A DNA stretch of 64,000 nt from Candidatus Albibeggiatoa sp. nov. NOAA (GCA_025800385.1 JAOXRS010000047.1:124001-188000); one strand, 5' to 3'; positions 54,215 through 63,309 are shown, counted from the first letter of the stretch. Made by a program: numbers and translations. The notes: a model not told the origin generated them from the letters alone.

Positions 54215-55216
54215 ATGCGAATCCTAATCATAAAAACCTCTTCACTGGGTGATGTTATTCATACCTTGCCTGCTTTAACTGATGCGGCAAAACAATGTAA
54301 AACGTTGCACTGTGATTGGGTAGTAGAAGAAGCCTTTAGTGAAATCCCTGCTTGGCATCCTGCGGTTTCTCGTGTGATCCCTGTTGCAATTCGGCGTTGG
54401 CGTAGACATCCGCTCAAAATGTGGAAAAACAAAGAGTGGCAACAATTTAAGCAATCGATTCAACAAGAAAAATATGATTATGTGATTGATGCACAAGGCT
54501 TATTTAAAAGCGCGGTTTTGACTGCACAAGCTAAAGGTATTCGCTGTGGATTAGATGGCAACTCCGCCCGCGAACCGATTGCAAGCTGGTTTTATGATAA
54601 AAAAATTACGGTTTCTACAGCCCAACATGCGGTGATTCGTACCCGCTTACTTTTTGCCAATTTGCTCAATTACGAACTACCTACCGCCGAACCTGATTAT
54701 GGTATCAAACCAAGCTTTCAAATCGACAAACAGAAACATGTCATTTTTCTACATGGCACAACGTGGACAACGAAACATTGGTACGATGACAATTGGGCAG
54801 ATTTGGCGAAATTGGTAACAAATCGAGGCTATCAAGTGCGTATTCCTTGGGGTAATGAGGTGGAAAAACAGCGTGCAGAAAAAATTGCTGCCAGCCATGA
54901 CAATATCCACATCATTGATAGAGGTAATTTGCAAACATTAGGCTATGAATTAGCACAAGCCCAAGCTGTTGTTGGTGTTGATACAGGGTTGGCACATTTA
55001 GCCGCAGCATTAGATGTACCCAGTGTCACCCTTTACGGCGCAACCAAAGCAGGCTTAACAGGTACGATGGGCAAACAACAAATTCATTTAAATGCCCAAT
55101 TTCCTTGCGCGCCCTGTCTTAAAAAACAATGCTCCTATAAAACCGCTGCCCAACCACCTTGCTACCAAGATTTATCAGTCGATAAGGTTTGGCGGAGTTT
55201 AAAAGATTTATTGTAG
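54215..55216 (+). CDS. waaC: Lipopolysaccharide heptosyltransferase I
   Basis: 333 residues, GT9 family, peripheral at the inner face of the inner membrane. It adds the first L-glycero-D-manno-heptose to Kdo2-lipid A. Typical landmarks are the N-terminal MRILIIKTSSLGDVIHTLPA, VEEAFSEIPAWHPAV, VIDAQGLFKSA, the sugar-nucleotide loop VGVDTGLAHLAAAL and PCAPCLKKQC near the end. It is the first gene after the parE terminator and lies upstream of the yibN-secB-gpsA set, 63 bases before the rhodanese start; readthrough into that set is possible. Confidence 0.9.
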   Translation: MRILIIKTSSLGDVIHTLPALTDAAKQCKTLHCDWVVEEAFSEIPAWHPAVSRVIPVAIRRWRRHPLKMWKNKEWQQFKQSIQQEKYDYVIDAQGLFKSAVLTAQAKGIRCGLDGNSAREPIASWFYDKKITVSTAQHAVIRTRLLFANLLNYELPTAEPDYGIKPSFQIDKQKHVIFLHGTTWTTKHWYDDNWADLAKLVTNRGYQVRIPWGNEVEKQRAEKIAASHDNIHIIDRGNLQTLGYELAQAQAVVGVDTGLAHLAAALDVPSVTLYGATKAGLTGTMGKQQIHLNAQFPCAPCLKKQCSYKTAAQPPCYQDLSVDKVWRSLKDLL

Positions 55217-55279
55217 TTAAACACGACTTTGCCTATACTTACGTCTTTTGATGTCACGCTACTGATTAGAGTAAATTTG

Positions 55280-55711
55280 ATGGAACAATTGATAGAATTT
55301 GTAGGTAATCACCCACTTTTATTTTTCTCTTTTGCTGGTGTATTAGGCCTATTAGTCTGGAATATTCTGGGCGACTCAATTCAAGGTATTAACAATATTA
55401 CAGCCCAAGAAGCCACGATGAAAATTAACCATGACGATGCGATTGTGGTTGACGTACGTGAAGATAGCGAATTTACAGAAGGCCATATCCTTGACGCAAT
55501 ACACATTCCTTTAGGTTCATTATCTGCTAAAATAAAGAACTTAGAAAAATACCGTCAACATCCAATTATCGTCAACTGCCGTAGTGGCAACCGCTCAGGT
55601 CATGCTTGTAATATTTTGAAGAAAAATGAATTTGAGCAAGTATTTAATCTAAAAGGTGGCGTGATAGCTTGGGAAACGGCTGGCTTACCATTGACCAAAG
55701 GTCGTAAATAA
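55280..55711 (+). CDS. yibN: YibN-like membrane-anchored rhodanese
   Basis: 143 residues from ATG 55280; the frame opens 17 codons earlier but those residues are not family-like. One membrane helix (about 12-32; LFFSFAGVLGLLVWNIL) anchors a rhodanese domain with VDVREDSEFTEGHI, the active-site loop CRSGNRSG with catalytic Cys, and a closing KGGVIAWETAGLP. This matches E. coli YibN, whose gene lies in yibN-grxC-secB-gpsA. The same order is seen here without grxC. Rhodaneses of this type move sulfane sulfur. The secB start is 22 bases after the stop. Confidence 0.88.
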   Translation: MEQLIEFVGNHPLLFFSFAGVLGLLVWNILGDSIQGINNITAQEATMKINHDDAIVVDVREDSEFTEGHILDAIHIPLGSLSAKIKNLEKYRQHPIIVNCRSGNRSGHACNILKKNEFEQVFNLKGGVIAWETAGLPLTKGRK

Positions 55712-55733
55712 TTCAAACACAAGGGGAATCATT

Positions 55734-56219
55734 GTGGCAGAAGCAAACGCACAAGGACAGCAAGGCGAACAATTTGAAATTCAAAAAATTTATTTGAAAG
55801 ACTGTTCGTTTGAAGTGCCTAATGCACCGAGTATTTTTTTAGTGCAAGGTGAACAGCCTAACCCTAAATATGAAGTGTCTTATGAGTCACAAGAAGTTCA
55901 AGCGGGTATGTACGAAGTGGTACTCAATGTAACCGTGACTGTGACATTGGGTGAGCAAACTGCATTCTTGGTTGAAGTGAAGCAAGCAGGTGTATTTACA
56001 CTAGCCAATATGCCTAAAGACAAATTAGCTTATATGGTGAACGGCGTTTGCCCTAACGTGTTATTCCCTTTTGCTCGTGAAATCGTTTCAGAATTGATTA
56101 CACGCGGCGGCTTTACGCCACTTTACTTGCCATTGATGAACTTTGAAGGCATGTACGTGCAAAAATTGCAACAAGAAGGCAAATTACACGTACCACAACA
56201 AGCAGCACCTGCACAGTAA
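55734..56219 (+). CDS. secB: Protein-export chaperone SecB
   Basis: 161 residues from a GTG start with an AAGGGGA SD. SecB is a tetrameric cytosolic chaperone that holds preproteins unfolded and hands them to SecA. The signature FEIQKIYLKDCSFEVPNAP, the core LVEVKQAGVF and the CPNVLFPFAREIVSELITRGGF block are diagnostic. Given the giant secreted proteins in this window, SecB clients are plausible. gpsA begins 2 bases after the stop, so translation is probably coupled. Confidence 0.96.
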   Translation: MAEANAQGQQGEQFEIQKIYLKDCSFEVPNAPSIFLVQGEQPNPKYEVSYESQEVQAGMYEVVLNVTVTVTLGEQTAFLVEVKQAGVFTLANMPKDKLAYMVNGVCPNVLFPFAREIVSELITRGGFTPLYLPLMNFEGMYVQKLQQEGKLHVPQQAAPAQ

Positions 56220-56221
56220 GC

Positions 56222-57220
56222 ATGTCTGTCGATTCACCTATTCTCGTGTTAGGCGCAGGCTCTTGGGGTACTGCGCTAGCCTTGGTTTTAGCCCGTAATG
56301 GTCACTCGATTTGGCTCTGGAGTCATGAGCAGCCACATGTCGATCAGATGCGCGCTGAACGGCAAAATAATCAATTTCTGCCCGATTACCCTTTTCCCGA
56401 CAACATTGAACTGGTTGATGATCTAGCTTGTGCCACAAAAACACAGCAAATCTTGATCGTTGTACCCAGCCATGCGTTTCATGCCACGTTAAGCCGTATT
56501 CAACCTTATTTACAGCCTAATACACAAATCTGTTGGGCAACCAAAGGCTTTGAATATAAAACAGGTTTACTATTACATGAAGTCGCACACAATGTGTTAG
56601 GACAGCAAGCATTTTCCGTATTATCAGGGCCTTCGTTTGCTAAAGAAGTGGCGAAGCAATTACCTACTGCGGTCACTATTGCATCAGATATACAAGAAAA
56701 TGCACAATTCTGGGTCAATGCGTTTCATGATCCTTATTTCCGTCCTTATCTCAGTTCTGATTTGATCGGGGTGCAAATTGGCGGTGCAGTTAAAAATGTG
56801 ATGGCGATTGCAGCAGGGATTGCAGACGGCTTAGGCTTTGGCGCAAATACCCGAGCGGCTTTAATTACCCGTGGCTCAGCTGAAATGTTGCGTTTGGGCA
56901 TCGCGATGGGCGGTCAAGCAGAAACCTTTATGGGCTTGGCAGGTATGGGCGATTTAGTGCTGACTTGTACCGATAATCAATCACGTAATCGACGTTTTGG
57001 TTTTGCATTAGCGCAAAGTCAAAAAACGCATGACGAGATTCTAGCTGAGATTGGTCAAGTGGTGGAAGGCATTCATGCAGCGCGTGAGGTGTCGCATTTA
57101 GCCCAGAAATATCAAGTTGATATGCCGATTGTCGATCATGTGCAACAAGTCTTAACCCAGCAAATCACACCTAAGCAAGCAGTACAATCTTTACTATCGC
57201 GTGAAGTGACTACAGAATAA
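56222..57220 (+). CDS. gpsA: NAD(P)-dependent glycerol-3-phosphate dehydrogenase
   Basis: 332 residues, cytosolic. It makes sn-glycerol 3-phosphate from dihydroxyacetone phosphate for phospholipid synthesis. The N-terminal dinucleotide fold is VLGAGSWGTALA. Further signatures are LSGPSFAKEVA, the catalytic Lys region GGAVKNVMAIAAGI and GLGFGANTRAALITRG, and GLAGMGDLVLTCT. Length is normal. It is last in the yibN-secB-gpsA operon and converges with gluQ. Confidence 0.96.
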   Translation: MSVDSPILVLGAGSWGTALALVLARNGHSIWLWSHEQPHVDQMRAERQNNQFLPDYPFPDNIELVDDLACATKTQQILIVVPSHAFHATLSRIQPYLQPNTQICWATKGFEYKTGLLLHEVAHNVLGQQAFSVLSGPSFAKEVAKQLPTAVTIASDIQENAQFWVNAFHDPYFRPYLSSDLIGVQIGGAVKNVMAIAAGIADGLGFGANTRAALITRGSAEMLRLGIAMGGQAETFMGLAGMGDLVLTCTDNQSRNRRFGFALAQSQKTHDEILAEIGQVVEGIHAAREVSHLAQKYQVDMPIVDHVQQVLTQQITPKQAVQSLLSREVTTE

Positions 57221-57228
57221 GGCTTTTT

Positions 57229-57248
57229 CTCGGTCTGTTGAGATCGAG
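57229..57248. terminator. Hairpin between convergent gpsA and gluQ
   Basis: CTCGGTCT (57229-57236) pairs with AGATCGAG (57241-57248) with one G-U pair around GTTG. There is no downstream T-run on either strand, so termination efficiency is doubtful. Confidence 0.35.
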
Positions 57249-57254
57249 GAATCG

Positions 57255-58115
57255 CTATACCTTAATTTCAGCCTGCAACGGCACATTCTCCAAACACCAG
57301 TTATCAATCGCCCAATCCCAAAATATTTGCATAGATTCATACCTTAAGTCTTTAGGCGGATTTTGTCCGAGTATGGTAATCGCTTGGTGTAATAAAGGCA
57401 AAACGGGCTGATCGTCAATAATCGGGGCGTGATTTTGTTTGCTCAGCTTCAAACCGTCAGCATTCATCATAATCGGCAAATGTGTATATTTAGGACACGG
57501 ATAATCTAACAATTGCTGTAAATATAATTGTCGGGTTGTGGTATCCAATAAATCGCAGCCGCGCACCACATCAGTCACACCTTGTTCTGCATCATCGACC
57601 ACTACAGCCAGTTGATAAGCGAATAAACCATCTTTGCGTTTAACAATAAAATCACCAATGTCAGTGAGCATGTTTTGTTGAATCATACCTTGTAGGTGAT
57701 CGGAAAATTGCAGGGTGGGTGTATTCACTTTGACACGCAACGCATAAGGCTGATTTTCAGTTGATGGATTGTTTCTGCAGTAGCCATCATAAATCTTGCC
57801 TTTCAAACGCTGACGGGTACAAGTGCAAGGATAAATTAGTTGCTGAGAAATGAGGGAGTCAAGGGCATCTTGGTAAGCTCGTTGGCGTTGGCTTTGATAT
57901 ATAATCTCGCCATCCCAATCCATACCAAAACGATGAAGCGTGCTCAAAATCGCCTTGTCTGCACCTTTAACAACACGCGGGGTGTCCAAATCTTCAATGC
58001 GCACTAACCAACGGCCATCTTGCTGTCTTGCATGTAGATAACTACCTACTGCCGTAACCAGTGAGCCAAAATGTAGTGAGCCCGTAGGTGAAGGGGCAAA
58101 TCTTCCGATGTACAA
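57255..58115 (-). CDS. gluQ: Glutamyl-Q tRNA(Asp) synthetase
   Basis: 286 residues, a GluRS paralogue without the anticodon-binding domain that attaches glutamate to queuosine in tRNA(Asp). It has YIGRFAPSPTGSLHFGS (HIGH-type motif), zinc-site cysteines in CTCTRQRLKGKIYDGYC, VVRGCDLLDTT, and the KMSKS-type LKLSKQNHAP. The start is a TTG at 58115 directly before the conserved YIGRFAPSP; an in-frame stop lies just upstream, so no ATG start exists, and there is no good SD. It lies 24 bases after dksA, the classical dksA-gluQ operon, where gluQ translation is often coupled to upstream transcription. Confidence 0.93.
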   Translation of the reverse strand: MYIGRFAPSPTGSLHFGSLVTAVGSYLHARQQDGRWLVRIEDLDTPRVVKGADKAILSTLHRFGMDWDGEIIYQSQRQRAYQDALDSLISQQLIYPCTCTRQRLKGKIYDGYCRNNPSTENQPYALRVKVNTPTLQFSDHLQGMIQQNMLTDIGDFIVKRKDGLFAYQLAVVVDDAEQGVTDVVRGCDLLDTTTRQLYLQQLLDYPCPKYTHLPIMMNADGLKLSKQNHAPIIDDQPVLPLLHQAITILGQNPPKDLRYESMQIFWDWAIDNWCLENVPLQAEIKV

Positions 58116-58139
58116 CTTTGTAAAAAAATCTAATCAGTA

Positions 58140-58589
58140 TTAGGCTAATTGTTTTTCACGAATTTCATCTAACGTTTTACAATCGATACATTTAGTTGCT
58201 GTTGGACGTGCTTCTAAGCGACGTAAACCAATTTCGACCCCACAGGCTTCACAATAGCCATATTCACCGATGCTGATCTGATGTAACGCTTCATCAATTT
58301 TTTTGATTAACTTACGTTCACGATCACGCGTGCGCAATTCTAAAGCAAACTCTTCTTCTTGACTTGCACGGTCATTCGGATCAGGGAAGTTAGCCGCATC
58401 ATCTTTCATGTGATCGACCGTACGTTGCACTTCTTCCATTAATTCTTGTTTCCAAGCTAACAACATTTGACGGAAGTGCTCGAGTTGTTTATCACTCATG
58501 TACTCTTCGTTCGGCTCAGGCTGATACGGTTCAAATTCAGTACTGGGTTGATTGGTGACTTGTGTCATTTGTTCTGCTGCAACAGACAT
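58140..58589 (-). CDS. dksA: RNA polymerase-binding transcription factor DksA
   Basis: 149 residues. An extended N-terminal tail (1-30) is followed by the coiled coil, whose tip carries the functional DxxDxA motif (D70-P-N-D73-R-A75). The zinc finger has Cys113, Cys116, Cys134 and Cys137, all four present, so this is the zinc-containing type. DksA inserts into the RNA polymerase secondary channel and with ppGpp represses rRNA and activates amino-acid genes. It is first in the dksA-gluQ operon. A good SD (AAGGAGA) lies upstream of the ATG. Confidence 0.96.
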   Translation of the reverse strand: MSVAAEQMTQVTNQPSTEFEPYQPEPNEEYMSDKQLEHFRQMLLAWKQELMEEVQRTVDHMKDDAANFPDPNDRASQEEEFALELRTRDRERKLIKKIDEALHQISIGEYGYCEACGVEIGLRRLEARPTATKCIDCKTLDEIREKQLA

Positions 58590-58707
58590 GTGTATTCTCC
58601 TTGATTAAAAATAAGCTGCACACCTATACCAAAAAAGAAATTGAATTGCAAGCAAGTATTGTGCGCATTCCCTAAAAAAGCTAAATGTATTGGCGAAGTG
58701 TAAATTG

Positions 58708-59505
58708 TCAAGTCCTGTGCAGGATTAATTCAAGCACTAATTTACTACCAAAATAGGCCAACATCAGAATAAAAAAGCCAAATAAGTGCCAACGTATCAC
58801 CATACGGCCACGCCAGCCATATTGCCACCGTCCCCATAGTAAAATCGCAAATAACCACCATGCAGCGATAGAAAGGGCAGTTTTATGCACGAGGTGTTGG
58901 GCAAAAATATCTTGTAAAAATACAAAACCACTAATCAAGCTCAATGTCAAAAAGAGTAGACCTAAACCAATCATTTGAAATAGTAAGCTTTCCATCAATT
59001 GTAGCGGCGGCAATTTACGCATGACAAAACCCAAACGTTTGTGTCGTAATTGATAGTCTTGTATGGCTAAAAAGATGGCTTGAATTGCTGAAATGGTGAG
59101 GACGCTGTAGGCAAGAATGGAGTAAAAAATATGGATTTGTACCCCAATGGGGATTTGTTTGGCGACACCATCATTGTGGAAATATAAAGCCAGCCCAATC
59201 GAGAGTGCAGCCAGCGGAAATAGTACCGAAATTAAGCTTTCAATCGGCTTTGAGGTCAGGGTTAACATCAATAATAATGCGATCACCCAAGAAACCAGAG
59301 AAGCAGCATTGAAGATGCCTAAATTTAACCCTTCGGGCATGACCATGGTTTGGCGTAACACCATTGCATGTAAGATGATAGCAATTAGGCTGAGTATTAA
59401 AATTGCTTGGCGGCGCAGGGTGGTGGAGTTGGGCACGAACAAGCCAGAGGTTGTTGCCAGTAAATAAGCTAGTATGGCGGAAAGGCCTAAAATGTGGTTG
59501 CTCAC
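58708..59505 (-). CDS. ypjD: Cytochrome c assembly (CcsA/HemX-like) membrane protein, YpjD family
   Basis: 265 residues with about eight predicted membrane helices. The family features are the N-terminal LGLSAILAYLLATTSGLF, the central HIFYSILAYSVLTISAIQA with the conserved His, and the late KTALSIAAWWLFAILLWGRW. E. coli YpjD and Pseudomonas homologues usually sit next to ffh; ffh is not present here. The precise role is unknown; CcsA-type relatives handle haem in cytochrome c biogenesis. It is monocistronic on the minus strand, downstream of the foldback element. Confidence 0.8.
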   Translation of the reverse strand: MSNHILGLSAILAYLLATTSGLFVPNSTTLRRQAILILSLIAIILHAMVLRQTMVMPEGLNLGIFNAASLVSWVIALLLMLTLTSKPIESLISVLFPLAALSIGLALYFHNDGVAKQIPIGVQIHIFYSILAYSVLTISAIQAIFLAIQDYQLRHKRLGFVMRKLPPLQLMESLLFQMIGLGLLFLTLSLISGFVFLQDIFAQHLVHKTALSIAAWWLFAILLWGRWQYGWRGRMVIRWHLFGFFILMLAYFGSKLVLELILHRT

Positions 59506-59619
59506 TATATTTTATCCTGAAAGCTGAATAACCAGCAAAGCTTATAAAATTAACCTTGTTTTGGCAAAACTGCAATAGGTTCAGAGAGGGTTTTAGCCTT
59601 TTGGATTAAAGTTAACACC

Positions 59620-59729
59620 ATGCTCGACTTTTACAATACGTTGATTTTATTGATGTGAATTTTATGCTTTTTAAAGCGGCAAAAATTATTGTTTATAAAG
59701 TCAACCACTTGAAAAACCAAGTCGAGCAT
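59620..59729. repeat. 110-bp foldback (hairpin-forming) element, MITE-like
   Basis: The outer arms ATGCTCGACTT (59620-59630) and AAGTCGAGCAT (59719-59729) are perfect inverted copies. The inner arms GTTGATTTTAT (59640-59650) and ATAAAGTCAAC (59695-59705) match at 10 of 11. AATTTT/AAAATT and an apical GCTTT-TT-AAAGC (59666-59677) complete a long interrupted hairpin. The element sits alone in the 253-bp gap between ypjD and the second P-type ATPase. It may be a miniature inverted-repeat element or a structured RNA. No second copy was noticed in the window and no clear target duplication was seen. Confidence 0.6.
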
Positions 59730-59758
59730 CACGTAACCATACCATTTTTGTATGAACT

Positions 59759-61831
59759 CTAAAGTTTTTTGGTGTCATCAGCATGTTGATCCTGCTGAGA
59801 AAATAAGTTGCTATTGAATGTCGTTGGCTTATTGCTTAACGCAGGTAACATTGCCCCACTCAATCCCGTAACAGCACCTGCTATATAGAGCTTGAAAGTA
59901 GTAGCAATTCCCCAACCAAGCAGTATCGCTCCACCCGCCGATAACGCGCTAGGAACTGCAACAGAGGTTGCCACTACAGCAGTCTGATGCTGGTGATATT
60001 GCTTGGCAAGATCGAGTGCATTGAGAATTTGGCGGAGGTCTTTTTGCAACAGCACAATTTGCGCACTATCAACAGCCAGTTGTGAGGCATCTTGTAAAGA
60101 AACTGAAACGGTGGCGGTTTTTAAAGCAATAGCATCGTTGAGTCCGTCGCCAATAAAACAAACCTGCTTACCTGCTTCTTGCATTTGACGAATAATGTTT
60201 GCCTTATCTTCTGGTAAGGTTTCCGCAAAAAAGCCATCAACTCCTAATTGCTCGGCAAGATTTCTGACAGGCTCAGTGTGGTCGCCAGACAAAATATGCA
60301 CCGCAATGCCTTGTTGTTGCAATGCCTGTACAACTTCCAAAGTTTCAGGGCGCACTGCGGGGTGCAATTCAATCACGCCTGCAAGTGAGTTGTTAACTGC
60401 AATATAGACCAGACCGTAACCTTGCTGATGTGCCTGTTGCTCAACATCAGCAAAATCCTCAGCAAAATTCACTGCTTGTTCAAGCAAAAATCGTTGGCTA
60501 CCAACCAGCACAACTTGCTCATCAACTTTGACGCGAATTCCATAACCAATCTCGTATTCAGCTTGATCAATTTTGGGTAAAACAATCTGTTGTTGCTCGG
60601 CAGCATCAAGAATCGCTCGTGCAATGGGGTGCGACTGTCGATGCTCAGCGGCTGCCGCATAATACAAGACAGTTTGTTCGTCATATCCTTGCACTGGATA
60701 AATCTTGCCAATCAATGGCTGCTCCAGAGTCAATGTGCCAGTCTTGTCGAAGACAACCGTATCAATCGTTGTTAATTGATCGAGAGAACGTCCATCTTTA
60801 ATCAACAAGCCATTATTCGAGGCAAGCCGTAAAAAATTTAACATCGATAATGGCACTGTGGTGCGCATAATTTCAGAAAAATTTGAACTTAATACCACAA
60901 ACATAGTGATAGGACTTCTTGCCAACAACGCAACACTTGCTAGCCCAATGGTTGGCAATACTGAACGGTTAGCAATTTGCTCACCTTGTGATTCTAATTC
61001 TTCGATATAATTATCTGTTTCCTCTAATACCCGTCCTACAGTCGCAGCTAATGTTGAATCCCCAGACTGTTTTGCTGCCACCACAATCCGCCCAGCAACC
61101 AGTGTAGTTGCGGCATATACAGTATCACCAATGGTTTTTTCTTCGGGTTGTTCTTCACCCGTGAGCAGACGTTGATCAATGATTGCTGTACCCTCGACAA
61201 TCACACCATCAATGGCGAGTGTTTCACCTGCCTGAAATATCACATGATCGCCTAAACAGACTTTATCAAGCGGGATATTCACCTCAACACCTTCCTGTAC
61301 AATCCAAACCGTTGGGGGACGCTGAGAAAAAATACTTTTGACATGCTCGCTGGTCTGATGTCGGCTACGAAAGCGCATTTTCATCGCAATAAAATAAACT
61401 AACACTTCAAGAGAACTGAAAAAATACTGCTTGGCAGCTAGCCCAGTAAAAATTGCGATTGAATCAAGAATTGATAAGCGAATCTTGCCCTGCTGTAATC
61501 CTATAGCCGCATCCTTAAAGAGTTCCGCACACGCATAACCAAGCAGTATGAGACTAGGGATCAGAAGTGGTGGATAAAATACTCCAGCAACACTACAAAC
61601 TGTGCCAACGACTGATAACTGAGTAAAATAATTGAGCTCTTGTTCTTCTTGCTCAGCAACGATTTGATTATTATTGGATGGCACGATGGATTGGTTGTCA
61701 CTCTCCAAATTTTGTGGTTCAACAGACTTTTTGTTATCCAATCGCTCTTTTACAAAGGCAGTTCCGACACCTACAGCAAATAGAGAAAATACAGCTAAAT
61801 GAATCATTCGGGCGATCTCATAAGAAAGCAA
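59759..61831 (-). CDS. Second P1B-like P-type ATPase lacking the CPC motif
   Basis: 690 residues, same architecture as the ATPase at 24582-26708. A first helix (about 7-25) is followed by a polar linker without CxxC (about 26-70) and membrane helices. The actuator has LTGEEQP, the phosphorylated Asp362 lies in FDKTGTLT, the HP motif is SHPIARAI, and the hinge is GDGLNDAIAL. The membrane motif before GLLIKDG reads MRTTVPLSMLN instead of CPC, and the later YN and MSS-type ligand positions are also lost (ATSVAVPSAL). It begins 11 bases after the DHS-family gene, so the two are one operon. Substrate unknown; a non-metal cation should be considered. Confidence 0.85.
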   Translation of the reverse strand: MLSYEIARMIHLAVFSLFAVGVGTAFVKERLDNKKSVEPQNLESDNQSIVPSNNNQIVAEQEEQELNYFTQLSVVGTVCSVAGVFYPPLLIPSLILLGYACAELFKDAAIGLQQGKIRLSILDSIAIFTGLAAKQYFFSSLEVLVYFIAMKMRFRSRHQTSEHVKSIFSQRPPTVWIVQEGVEVNIPLDKVCLGDHVIFQAGETLAIDGVIVEGTAIIDQRLLTGEEQPEEKTIGDTVYAATTLVAGRIVVAAKQSGDSTLAATVGRVLEETDNYIEELESQGEQIANRSVLPTIGLASVALLARSPITMFVVLSSNFSEIMRTTVPLSMLNFLRLASNNGLLIKDGRSLDQLTTIDTVVFDKTGTLTLEQPLIGKIYPVQGYDEQTVLYYAAAAEHRQSHPIARAILDAAEQQQIVLPKIDQAEYEIGYGIRVKVDEQVVLVGSQRFLLEQAVNFAEDFADVEQQAHQQGYGLVYIAVNNSLAGVIELHPAVRPETLEVVQALQQQGIAVHILSGDHTEPVRNLAEQLGVDGFFAETLPEDKANIIRQMQEAGKQVCFIGDGLNDAIALKTATVSVSLQDASQLAVDSAQIVLLQKDLRQILNALDLAKQYHQHQTAVVATSVAVPSALSAGGAILLGWGIATTFKLYIAGAVTGLSGAMLPALSNKPTTFNSNLFSQQDQHADDTKKL

Positions 61832-61842
61832 ATTGTCAAGTG

Positions 61843-62811
61843 TTACATTCCTAAAACATGTGCAAATATCAGTGGTGCAACAATGGTTGCATCTGACTCA
61901 ATAATAAATTTTGGGCTGTTGGTATCTAGCTTACCCCAAGTAATTTTTTCATTAGGAACTGCGCCAGAATAACTTCCATAGCTAGTGGTGCTATCAGAAA
62001 TTTGACAGAAGTAACTCCAAAATGGTGTATCTGTTTTGCCTAAATCCTGTGAGAGCATGGGTACAACACAAATAGGAAAATCACCAGCAATACCACCGCC
62101 GATTTGAAAAAAGCCAATCCCATTTTCTGAATGATTACTGTAATAATCAGCGAGAAAGGTCATGTATTCGATGCCGCTTTTCATGGTCGATGCGTTGAGT
62201 TCACCTTGCATCACATAACCAGCAAAGATATTTCCCATCGTGCTATCTTCCCAACCTGGCACCACCATTGGAAGATTTTTTTGTGCAGCGGCATACATCC
62301 AAGAATCAGCAAGGTCAATTTCGTAATAGTCTTCCAAAACCCCAGACAGCAGTAACTTGTACATGAACTCATGAGGAAAATAGCGTTCTCCACGTTCTTC
62401 AGCATCCTTCCAAACTTTGAACACATGGTTTTCTAAACGTCGAAATGCTTCCTCTTCAGGAATACAAGTATCAGTAACACGATTCAGTTTTCTAGCGAGC
62501 AAATCCCATTCTTGTTGAGGGGTTAAATCACGGTAGTTTGGAATTCTTTCATAATGAGTATGCGCCACTAAATTCATGATGTCTTCTTCTAAATTCGCGC
62601 CTGTACAGGAAATAATGTGTACCTTGTCCTGTCGTATCATTTCGGCAAAAATTTTTCCGATCTCTGCAGTACTCATTGCACCTGCCATCGCCACCAACAT
62701 TTTCGCACCATTGTTTAATTGTGCAGTATATGCCTTGGACGCATCAACTATAGTTGCAGCATTAAAGTGCAGATAATATTTTTCAATAAACTGAGTGATA
62801 GGCTTGCTCAT
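61843..62811 (-). CDS. Deoxyhypusine synthase family protein
   Basis: 322 residues, cytosolic, NAD-dependent Rossmann-type DHS family. Landmarks are LVAMAGAMSTAEIG, CTGANLEEDIMN, the FFQIGGGIAGDFP segment and the C-terminal SGAVPNEKITWGKL. Lys294 aligns with the lysine that forms the enzyme-imine intermediate in deoxyhypusine synthase. Bacteria lack eIF5A, so bacterial members are thought to transfer aminobutyl groups between polyamines, giving for example homospermidine; the exact reaction here is unknown. It is directly upstream of, and cotranscribed with, the CPC-less P-type ATPase. Confidence 0.85.
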   Translation of the reverse strand: MSKPITQFIEKYYLHFNAATIVDASKAYTAQLNNGAKMLVAMAGAMSTAEIGKIFAEMIRQDKVHIISCTGANLEEDIMNLVAHTHYERIPNYRDLTPQQEWDLLARKLNRVTDTCIPEEEAFRRLENHVFKVWKDAEERGERYFPHEFMYKLLLSGVLEDYYEIDLADSWMYAAAQKNLPMVVPGWEDSTMGNIFAGYVMQGELNASTMKSGIEYMTFLADYYSNHSENGIGFFQIGGGIAGDFPICVVPMLSQDLGKTDTPFWSYFCQISDSTTSYGSYSGAVPNEKITWGKLDTNSPKFIIESDATIVAPLIFAHVLGM

Positions 62812-63075
62812 ATTTGTTGTTCTTAAATGTGTTGCAAAATTAGAAAATTATTTTAAGAAATTCATTAAACAAGTTTATGGTAAAACGTAACCATCCAGCC
62901 TCTTTTTTACGCTTAAAAGGCGAAGAATATTTTAGTAATTCAATAAATTACATTCTCTCATAAAATTATTTAAAAAATATACCATTTGAAATAACATTGT
63001 AACACATTGTAGAAAAGGCCAATAACCCTGAAATTTAACTTATAACACTATTTTGATAGGACTAACAATGATTTC

Positions 63076-63309
63076 ATGTTGTTGAACTGTTATGAGCAAT
63101 TTTTCTATGCTCCGGATGTGCAAATTGTTAATTTAACTATTCCTGTTATCCATCTTTCAACTCAGTTATGTGTTAAATATCGTTTACGTACACCTGATGC
63201 TTTACAAATTGCCAGTGCAAAACATCTCATAGAAAAATGTTTGTTTGTCACAGTCGATAAGAAATTACAAAAAATTGATGAAACAGATTGCTTGATATTG
63301 GAGAAATAA
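63076..63309 (+). pseudogene. C-terminal remnant of a PIN-domain (VapC-like) toxin
   Basis: About 77 codons. The second half is clear PIN C-terminal sequence: RLRTPDALQIASAKHLIEKC, then LFVTVDKKL, including the conserved acidic residues. The N-terminal DTS/DTN catalytic segment is missing. An in-frame stop lies just upstream and no N-terminal half was found in the other frames. It is probably inactive. It sits immediately before a second, also damaged, VapBC-like pair. Confidence 0.6.

Noticed and set aside
62897-62925. Weak hairpin with arms GCCTcTTTT and AAAAGGC upstream of the DHS-family gene
   Set aside because: It has a bulge, is A/T-dominated and lies in a promoter region, so the pairing may be chance.
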